The position numbers and the translations under genes are program-made. From the NCBI GenBank assembly GCA_034660495.1, contig JAYEJJ010000280.1, forward strand, positions 1 through 9,126: a DNA stretch of 9,126 bases, given 5' to 3'. Of the stretch, positions 4,431 to 9,126 are shown in pieces (the first letter of the stretch is position 1; every line of letters begins with the position of its first letter). Below the pieces are notes generated by a model. The model was not told where the DNA came from. It saw only the letters and a list, made by a program, of their open reading frames with translations, and ran no database searches. This stretch comes from DATFJZ01 sp034660495. GTDB lineage: Bacteria; Desulfobacterota; Desulfobacteria; Desulfobacterales; Desulfobacteraceae.

Positions 4431-5479
4431 TACCAGTACTCCTTTGTTTTTTTAATCAAAAGGTACAAAAAAAACGGAACTCCAATAAAGGAGGTAACAA
4501 TCCCGATGGGGATAACATGGGGCAACCACATGGTCCTCCCAAGAGTATCGGCTGAAAGTACCAGAACACCCCCGATCAGAGCAGAAGCCGGGATCAAAAA
4601 CAGATTGTCACTGCCAAATATCATCCTTGCAATATGAGGTGCTACAAGCCCGATAAAGCCGATCACCCCCGTAAAACAGATGGCGCCTGAGGTCATCAAA
4701 GAGGCCAGGGCAATGGAAAACATTCTCACTCCCGGAACATTAACCCCTAAAGCTCTGGCAGATTCATCTCCTGCCGTCATGAGGTTAAAATCAAAGGCAA
4801 ATCTGAACATAAAGGGCATGGGAATAAGAATCATTATACCGGACATGACAATTTCCCTGTACCCGGCCTTTGAAAGACTGCCAAAAAACCAGAATACAAT
4901 TCCATGCACCTCTTCCTTTGTTCCCAGATACTGGAGAAAGGAACTTAATGATGAAAAAAGAAACATCAGGGCAATACCTGTAAGGATCATGGTTTCTGCC
5001 GTAGCTCCCTTATATCTGCTCACCCCCAGTATAATAAATGAAGATAAAAGGGTAAAAATAAAAGCCCCTGTAACAACTGCATATTCATTAACAAGACCGT
5101 TAAAAAACATAATGGCAATAACAGCCCCGAAACCTGCACTGGAACCAATTCCAAGTGTAAAGGGAGATGCCAGAGGATTTCTTAAAACAGCCTGAAAAAC
5201 AGCACCGGATGTGCCAAGACCAATGCCGATAAGCAATGCCATGATTATCCTTGGAAGTCTCAAATTCCAGACAATGGATCTTGCCATCCCGTTATCCTCA
5301 ATAAGTGCCAGAATCGAATCTGTAACACTGATGGAAGATGCCCCAACACAAAGCGCGATAACAACAATAACCGAGAGCAGCCCAAAAAAGACAACCAACA
5401 GAACAAGGCTGCGGTATTTCAATGCCTTATATTGGTTTTTCATATCCTGATTTTTAATGGTCAGGCAATCTGTATTCAC
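4430..5479 (-). CDS. FecCD/BtuC-family ABC importer permease
   Basis: Inner-membrane channel subunit, acting as a homodimer, for siderophore, haem, cobamide or related substrates. The 349 residues are strongly hydrophobic, and about ten transmembrane helices are expected for the family. Recognisable family stretches are LRLPRIIMALLIGIGLGTSG, AVFQAVLRNPLASPFTLGI, TGVIGFIGLVAPHIARMIFG (the loop that contacts the ATPase) and the tail ADTLGR with PIGIVTSFIGVPFFLYLL. The start is GTG 5479, which overlaps the TGA of the binding-protein gene (GTGA) and has a GGAGG Shine-Dalgarno six nt upstream. An internal ATG twelve codons later is possible but less well placed. It looks intact. Confidence 0.93.
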   Translation of the reverse strand: MNTDCLTIKNQDMKNQYKALKYRSLVLLVVFFGLLSVIVVIALCVGASSISVTDSILALIEDNGMARSIVWNLRLPRIIMALLIGIGLGTSGAVFQAVLRNPLASPFTLGIGSSAGFGAVIAIMFFNGLVNEYAVVTGAFIFTLLSSFIILGVSRYKGATAETMILTGIALMFLFSSLSSFLQYLGTKEEVHGIVFWFFGSLSKAGYREIVMSGIMILIPMPFMFRFAFDFNLMTAGDESARALGVNVPGVRMFSIALASLMTSGAICFTGVIGFIGLVAPHIARMIFGSDNLFLIPASALIGGVLVLSADTLGRTMWLPHVIPIGIVTSFIGVPFFLYLLIKKTKEYW

Positions 5480-6555
5480 TTGCTTCCTCCGGACAAATTC
5501 TCTGAAATATATACGCCCTGGTATGGTATCCTCTGGAAGGATTCAAGAAATTCTTTATGAATTTGTTCAGGGTCAAGGTCGTTAAACAGCCGGGGATAAA
5601 TACGTTTTGCCATATAAACCACCCCGATAACCGCCCTTGGGCCTGTCCAGATACCACTGTCAAGTACATGAACTCTATTATTTTTTACTGCCTGGATCAG
5701 ATTCCAGGACGGACGGGCAGCCATTTCATCCCTGACATTATTAAAAAATATCCTGTCATTTCTCTCAAAACCGTTTCCCCAGGCAGTAGCTTTAAAAATT
5801 ACATCCGGTTGTTTGGATATGACCCATTCCGAAGTAACTTCCGAATAGGGAACCTTAAACTCATCAGCCAGGTTTCTGCCGCCTGCATAGACACACATGT
5901 CATGCCCGCCGGACCCGGGACCTGCAGTATGAAAAGCTGAATAACTCTCCACATAAACCAGAGGCTTTTCTTTGACACTGTCAAGCCGTTTTTGAATAAC
6001 ATCCAGTTTTTTGCCATACCATGCTCCGAGTGTTTCTCCCTGCTGTTCTCTGCCAATAATTTTGCCCAGAGTTATAATCTCCTTTGCAATTGTCCCGAGC
6101 TTGTAAAAATTTAACCTGAGTACCTGTATCCCAAAAGGAGAAAGCTGTTTTTCCAGTTCTGTTCCAGGGTTATTCTCATAGGCGATCACTATGCAAGGGT
6201 TTAAATCGGCAATAAGTTCGGCATTGGCATTCTTCCAGGAACCCACTCTCGGCCTGTCCAAAAATTCCTGGAAAAAAGCACCATCCTTAGTAATTTCGGA
6301 ATAGATCCCTTTGACCAGGTCTTGGGCACCCAGTGAACGCAACACCTCAAGAACATCTGAATTAAGAACGACAATACTTTGAACCGGTATGTTTACAGAT
6401 ATTTCCCTTCCAAATGCATCTTCAATAACAATAGATTGTGCGACTTCCCCGGCCCAGGCCGTTCCCCGGGCAGATATTATGATCAGGATAATCAAGCCGG
6501 GCAAAAAAAAGCCGGCCGTATTAAATCCTTTAAAATTTGAAAGCAACCTCGGCAA
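5476..6555 (-). CDS. Periplasmic binding protein of a FecCD-type ABC importer
   Basis: A periplasmic substrate-binding protein (TroA/BtuF-like, cluster III fold) that hands ligand to the permease. From TTG 6555 it has 359 residues. Residues 1-35 form a signal peptide with core AGFFLPGLIILIIIS ending AWA. The mature part has IEDAFGREISVNIPVQSIVV, typical of these proteins at their first strand, then IADLNPCIVIAY, GPGSGGHDMCVYAGGRNLAD at the domain-crossover region, and a tail MAKRIYPRLFNDLDPEQIHK. An ATG at 6597 would extend it by 14 residues, but TTG 6555 sits five nt after GGAAGGAG (6561-6568) and gives a better signal peptide. The start overlaps the receptor gene's 3' end, and the stop overlaps the permease start. 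Substrate not identifiable; relatives bind siderophores, haem, cobamides or oxyanions. Confidence 0.9.
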   Translation of the reverse strand: MPRLLSNFKGFNTAGFFLPGLIILIIISARGTAWAGEVAQSIVIEDAFGREISVNIPVQSIVVLNSDVLEVLRSLGAQDLVKGIYSEITKDGAFFQEFLDRPRVGSWKNANAELIADLNPCIVIAYENNPGTELEKQLSPFGIQVLRLNFYKLGTIAKEIITLGKIIGREQQGETLGAWYGKKLDVIQKRLDSVKEKPLVYVESYSAFHTAGPGSGGHDMCVYAGGRNLADEFKVPYSEVTSEWVISKQPDVIFKATAWGNGFERNDRIFFNNVRDEMAARPSWNLIQAVKNNRVHVLDSGIWTGPRAVIGVVYMAKRIYPRLFNDLDPEQIHKEFLESFQRIPYQGVYISENLSGGSK

Positions 6556-8728
6556 AATAGCTCCTTCCCTCTGCTTTGTAATACTGATAGTATTCATTAT
6601 CCAGGATATTGTTCACTGACAAAGAAATATCCCACCGCTTAAACGGGCTCCAGGTCACTTTGACGTCAAGATAAAAGGCAGGTTCATATGTCGAATAGAC
6701 CCCTTCTGCTACATCCGAGTTGTCGGAATTATTGTAAATTTTGGAAAAATAGCTACCTGTCAGACTTGCCTTATACTTGTCCGCATTAAAATCCAGCCCA
6801 AGATTAAAAGCATTCTCAGGTATTCCGGTTACCTGTTTGCCTTCACTGTCAGGGTCTGTGATATTTTCTTTTATCTCTGCGTTTGTATAGGTATAATTCC
6901 CCCAGAGAGTAAAATGATCACTCATAGCCCAGGATGACGTAAGTTCAACCCCAAGGGTTCTTGCCTGACCGGCATTGGTCCTGGTTTTTGTAGAGCCTTC
7001 CATCTTGTAGTAAATCAAATCATCTATTTCATTCCAAAACCCTGTCAAACCGAATTTTATCCGATTATGACAAAAAGACTGATCAATCCCCGCCTCTACA
7101 GTACTAACCGTTTCCGGCTCAAGATTGGGATTGCTCTGGTAAATTGTTCCCCATGAAGACCATGTCCGGTAAAGCTCATACAAGGTGGGCGCACGAAAAG
7201 CCTGGCCCACGGAACTTCTTATCACAGTATCGGACAAGGGCTTCCATACGACGGACAGCTTGGGGCTCAGGCTTGATTCAGTATTTTCAGCATAACTGGT
7301 TTCAGACCCTGTATCCCCGGACAACCCGTCATAGACCTTCCAATAATCATACCGTGCACCAAGATAAAGGGTGATTTTTTCATCCAGGCTCCATTCATCC
7401 TGAGCATATAAGGACCATGTCCAGCTTTTTCCACCCATATAATAGGTTGAGTCGCTCCTTCCCGAATAACTCCTGTAGTACGGAATATCGTACGAATTGG
7501 TATCTGACTCATCTGTCTTGTAGCTGGTACCCATGGTAAAATGATGAGAATCTCCAAGGGGCAAATCCCCCTGAGCCTCAAAAAACAAGGACCGCTTCTC
7601 TGTCTCAGCAAAGGTTCCGGCCGAATCGTAATAATTTGCCATTCCTGATTCCGATTCCAGGGTATATCTGTCCTCAACATCATGAAAACCAGCTTTCAGA
7701 CTGACATTAACAGTTTGATAAATTTCCTTGTAACCCAATGAAATAATATCTGTTTGATTGTCACCAATACCGGTATAACTAATAAAATCATTGGGCCGGA
7801 ACCTGGCCCTCAAATCGGACCCGGCATCTGCATAGGTGGTATCGTCTCCAAAAGTTCCCATATAGGTATTCGGAGAGCCGTAATCATACTCATGCTCTCC
7901 TGAAACAAGGGAAAAAAATAACTTTCCCGTATCCGTCAAATCATATACGGCTTTCCCGCTGATGGTCTCTTTTTCTGCATTGTTATCACCCTTATCACCC
8001 ACCACCCACTTATCCTGAGTATTGGTTTTATCATTCATGGCATAGCCGCCGGATACATTCCCCTCCCCACTTGAAATTCTTCTTAAAACCGGTGTTGTCG
8101 AATATCCATCCGTACTTTCGGCTTCATAGCCCAGTCTTAAACTCAGTTTATCCTTAAACCGGGTACCGCAACTTGCACTGTACCGATAGGTTCCGTTATT
8201 CCCCATCCCCCCTTTGATCAGGCCATGGGTCTTTTCCGGTGTCCGGGTGATAATATTGATGACCCCGCCCATGGCATTTCCGCCATAAAGTGCTGATGCA
8301 GGCCCTTTAACAACTTCAACCTTCTCAACACTTTCTATGGGCAGCATCCCCCACTCAACACCGCCTGAATAAGCATCGTTGATCGGATGGCCGTCAATCA
8401 GGATAAGGGTGTACCGATCATTATTGAATCCCCTGAGTCTTACAGAGCTTGTGGAATCCATCAATCCCTTGGTTCGTTTTACAAATATTCCCGGAATAAT
8501 TGAAAATGCATCATCAATGGTCTTGATATCCCGGTTTTCAAGATCCTGCCTGGATACGACATGAATGCTTCCCGGTGCATTGCTGATCTCTTTTTTTGTT
8601 TTTGTAGCAGTCACTACAATATCATCCAGGCGGACCGTACTTCCATCTTCCTGTTTTTGGTTTGCTAAACAAACCGTGCTTAATAAAAAAACTATGCTTG
8701 CACATAGAACAATAACAGCCTTATTCAT
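6530..8728 (-). CDS. TonB-dependent outer-membrane receptor
   Basis: A 22-strand-barrel receptor that imports a bulky ligand across the outer membrane using TonB energy. Of the 732 residues, 1-22 form a signal peptide. A TonB box (DDIVVTATK, 35-43) follows. The plug domain lies at about 45-165, with VRLRGFNNDRYTLILIDGHP and VEVVKGPASALYGGNAMGGV, and the rest is barrel, with the typical FRAPTLYELY and the C-terminal NNILDNEYYQYYKAEGRSYF...FKF ending in Phe as barrel-assembly machinery prefers. ATG 8728 has GGAGGTG (8733-8739) at good spacing. It is first in the operon with the binding protein, permease and ATPase, which indicates one shared ligand. I saw no cobalamin riboswitch or clear Fur box in front, so ligand and control stay open. 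Confidence 0.95.
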   Translation of the reverse strand: MNKAVIVLCASIVFLLSTVCLANQKQEDGSTVRLDDIVVTATKTKKEISNAPGSIHVVSRQDLENRDIKTIDDAFSIIPGIFVKRTKGLMDSTSSVRLRGFNNDRYTLILIDGHPINDAYSGGVEWGMLPIESVEKVEVVKGPASALYGGNAMGGVINIITRTPEKTHGLIKGGMGNNGTYRYSASCGTRFKDKLSLRLGYEAESTDGYSTTPVLRRISSGEGNVSGGYAMNDKTNTQDKWVVGDKGDNNAEKETISGKAVYDLTDTGKLFFSLVSGEHEYDYGSPNTYMGTFGDDTTYADAGSDLRARFRPNDFISYTGIGDNQTDIISLGYKEIYQTVNVSLKAGFHDVEDRYTLESESGMANYYDSAGTFAETEKRSLFFEAQGDLPLGDSHHFTMGTSYKTDESDTNSYDIPYYRSYSGRSDSTYYMGGKSWTWSLYAQDEWSLDEKITLYLGARYDYWKVYDGLSGDTGSETSYAENTESSLSPKLSVVWKPLSDTVIRSSVGQAFRAPTLYELYRTWSSWGTIYQSNPNLEPETVSTVEAGIDQSFCHNRIKFGLTGFWNEIDDLIYYKMEGSTKTRTNAGQARTLGVELTSSWAMSDHFTLWGNYTYTNAEIKENITDPDSEGKQVTGIPENAFNLGLDFNADKYKASLTGSYFSKIYNNSDNSDVAEGVYSTYEPAFYLDVKVTWSPFKRWDISLSVNNILDNEYYQYYKAEGRSYFAEVAFKF
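6561..6568 (-). promoter_or_regulatory. Ribosome binding site deciding a TTG start
   Basis: GGAAGGAG on the minus strand lies five nt before TTG 6555 of the binding-protein gene, inside the 3' end of the receptor gene. The ATG at 6597 has no comparable site, so the TTG is the likelier start. Confidence 0.55.
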
Positions 8729-8890
8729 AAATCACCTCCATCAATCATTTTGTCAGTACATTAAAGATATTACCCCGAATGTCTTTCAGACAGCATTTTT
8801 GTGCCGATAGTCCTTATTTTAAAGGAAACTGGCCTTTACTATTGCAACCTATTAGTCATTCCCCGTAATATTTCCAAAAACATAGGCGTA
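8729..8890 (-). other. Leader region of the receptor-ABC operon
   Basis: No gene. A small palindrome, TGTCT-TTC-AGACA (8780-8792), lies about 52 nt upstream of the receptor start and could be an operator, though it is short. Weak promoter-like hexamers exist on the minus strand, for example TTGCAA and TTTAAA 18 nt apart around 8820-8845, but neither is convincing. No cobalamin-box or Fur-box consensus was recognised. Confidence 0.4.
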
Positions 8891-8919
8891 TTGACGAGCA
8901 TTTACCGCAGTGCTATAAG
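8891..8919 (+). promoter_or_regulatory. Sigma70-type promoter for a candidate small RNA
   Basis: TTGACG (8891-8896), exactly 17 nt, then TATAAG (8914-8919): five of six matches in each hexamer at the ideal spacing. It points rightward, away from the receptor gene, and the only thing downstream before the IS end is a hairpin terminator at 8957-9006. Predicted start of the RNA is near 8926. Confidence 0.55.
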
Positions 8920-8925
8920 GAGGGT

Positions 8926-9006
8926 GCAAGCACCCTGAATATCAAGGGGCTTTCCCGGAAGGCAGCATGTTTCTTTGACCGGATCTTGTTCTGCCTTCCT
9001 TTTTTT
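8926..9006 (+). ncRNA. Candidate small RNA (about 80 nt)
   Basis: Defined by a good promoter at 8891-8919 and an intrinsic-terminator-like hairpin with seven T at its end. No reading frame of useful length lies between; the only ATG (8967) stops after three codons. A possible 5' stem is CCCT (8933-8936) / AGGG (8945-8948). A second hairpin, AGGGTG-CAAG-CACCCT (8921-8936), overlaps the predicted start. I recognise no known RNA family. The RNA would end at the border of the right-hand IS end, convergent with its transposase gene. Confidence 0.4.
8957..9006 (+). terminator. Rho-independent terminator-like hairpin
   Basis: GGAAGGCAG (8957-8965) pairs perfectly with CTGCCTTCC (8991-8999), and seven T follow (9000-9006). 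The 25-nt loop is larger than usual. It would act on plus-strand transcription. Confidence 0.5.
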
Positions 9007-9061
9007 ATAGAAAACCGGCAAGAAAACCCCTGAGTCTTTAGCTCAGGGGATGAATTGCCGG
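9004..9061 (-). mobile_element. IS200/IS605-type right end, right copy
   Basis: Inverted copy of 70-127 with 56 of 58 bases the same. The outer stem TTGCCGG / CCGGCAA (9055-9061 / 9015-9021) pairs perfectly here, and the inner stem CCCCTGAG / CTCAGGGG (9027-9034 / 9042-9049) has a 7-nt loop. It begins six nt after the tnpA stop, the position expected for the right end of an IS200-like element. The fold plus T-run may also terminate tnpA transcription. Confidence 0.68.
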
Positions 9062-9066
9062 ACTCG

Positions 9067-9126
9067 CTAACCCTGAGATTCAATATATTTCCTTACGGCA
9101 TCAATGGAAGCATTTCCGATTGAGCA
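9067..9126 (-). CDS. tnpA: IS200/IS605-family Y1 transposase TnpA, C-terminal end (partial)
   Basis: Only the last 19 codons and the TAG stop (9067-9069) lie in the window; the gene continues past the right edge. The residues CSIGNASIDAVRKYIESQG fit the conserved tail of Y1 transposases, in which a Gly-rich turn leads into the terminal helix (xxKYIExQ). These enzymes cut and join single-stranded element ends using one tyrosine, which lies outside the window. The hairpin end at 9004-9061 directly after the stop supports the call. Whether a tnpB gene accompanies it cannot be seen. Confidence 0.72.
   Translation of the reverse strand, partial: CSIGNASIDAVRKYIESQG

Noticed and set aside
7267..7683. 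Long open frame on the minus strand within the receptor gene
   Set aside because: It is another frame of the receptor coding sequence, without a domain or ribosome binding site.
8729..9003. Possible cobalamin riboswitch or Fur box before the receptor gene
   Set aside because: I looked for the conserved cobalamin-box bases and for inverted GATAAT hexamers on the minus strand and saw neither.
1..9126. Composite transposon bounded by the two IS ends
   Set aside because: The ends are both right ends facing inward, which is not how IS200/IS605 elements move a shared interior; each belongs to an element outside the window.
1..9126. CRISPR array or tRNA/rRNA gene
   Set aside because: No regularly spaced direct repeats and no tRNA or rRNA-like folds were seen on either strand.

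Overview
The window looks like an accessory stretch of a Gram-negative chromosome of moderate G+C content. It carries an outer-membrane TonB-dependent receptor with a binding-protein-dependent ABC importer. Protein style and gene mix would suit a sulfate-reducing Desulfobacterota (Desulfobacteraceae-like), but that is an impression, not a proof. Both ends carry the same 58-bp IS200/IS605-type end in opposite orientation (70-127 and 9004-9061, 56/58 identical). The right one sits just behind the last 19 codons of a Y1 (TnpA) transposase on the minus strand.

Left part (1-2125, plus strand): an IS end with interleaved inverted repeats before it; an intact O6-alkylguanine-DNA alkyltransferase gene (ogt, 350-832); then a broken locus in which the signal peptide and GDSL motif of a lipase/esterase (856-1029) run out of frame into a Cys-rich secreted protein of unknown function (to 2125).

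Middle part (2126-3632) is a patchwork of mobile and relic DNA: an AT-rich element of about 195 bp with terminal inverted repeats (2127-2321); a frameshifted, truncated second copy of the ogt 5' end (2331-2553); a long attC-like hairpin (2653-2783); a hicB-hicA toxin-antitoxin pair packaged as what looks like a complete integron gene cassette (2777-3442) ending in a compact attC site (3386-3448); and a 131-bp inverted-repeat element (3497-3627). The HicA protein has Tyr where the family's catalytic His is expected.

Right part (3633-8728, minus strand): one tightly overlapping operon, transcribed in the order TonB-dependent receptor, periplasmic binding protein, FecCD-type permease, ATPase. 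Together these would carry a metal chelate, siderophore, cobamide or similar ligand from outside the cell through both membranes. The substrate cannot be read from the sequence, and TonB/ExbBD must be encoded elsewhere.

Between the receptor gene and the right-hand IS end lies a candidate small RNA on the plus strand (about 8926-9006). It has a near-consensus promoter (8891-8919) and a hairpin-plus-seven-T terminator, with no reading frame in between. The most notable items are the hicBA integron cassette with its mutated toxin, this sRNA candidate, the pseudoknot-like structure beside the left IS end, and the two short inverted-repeat elements.
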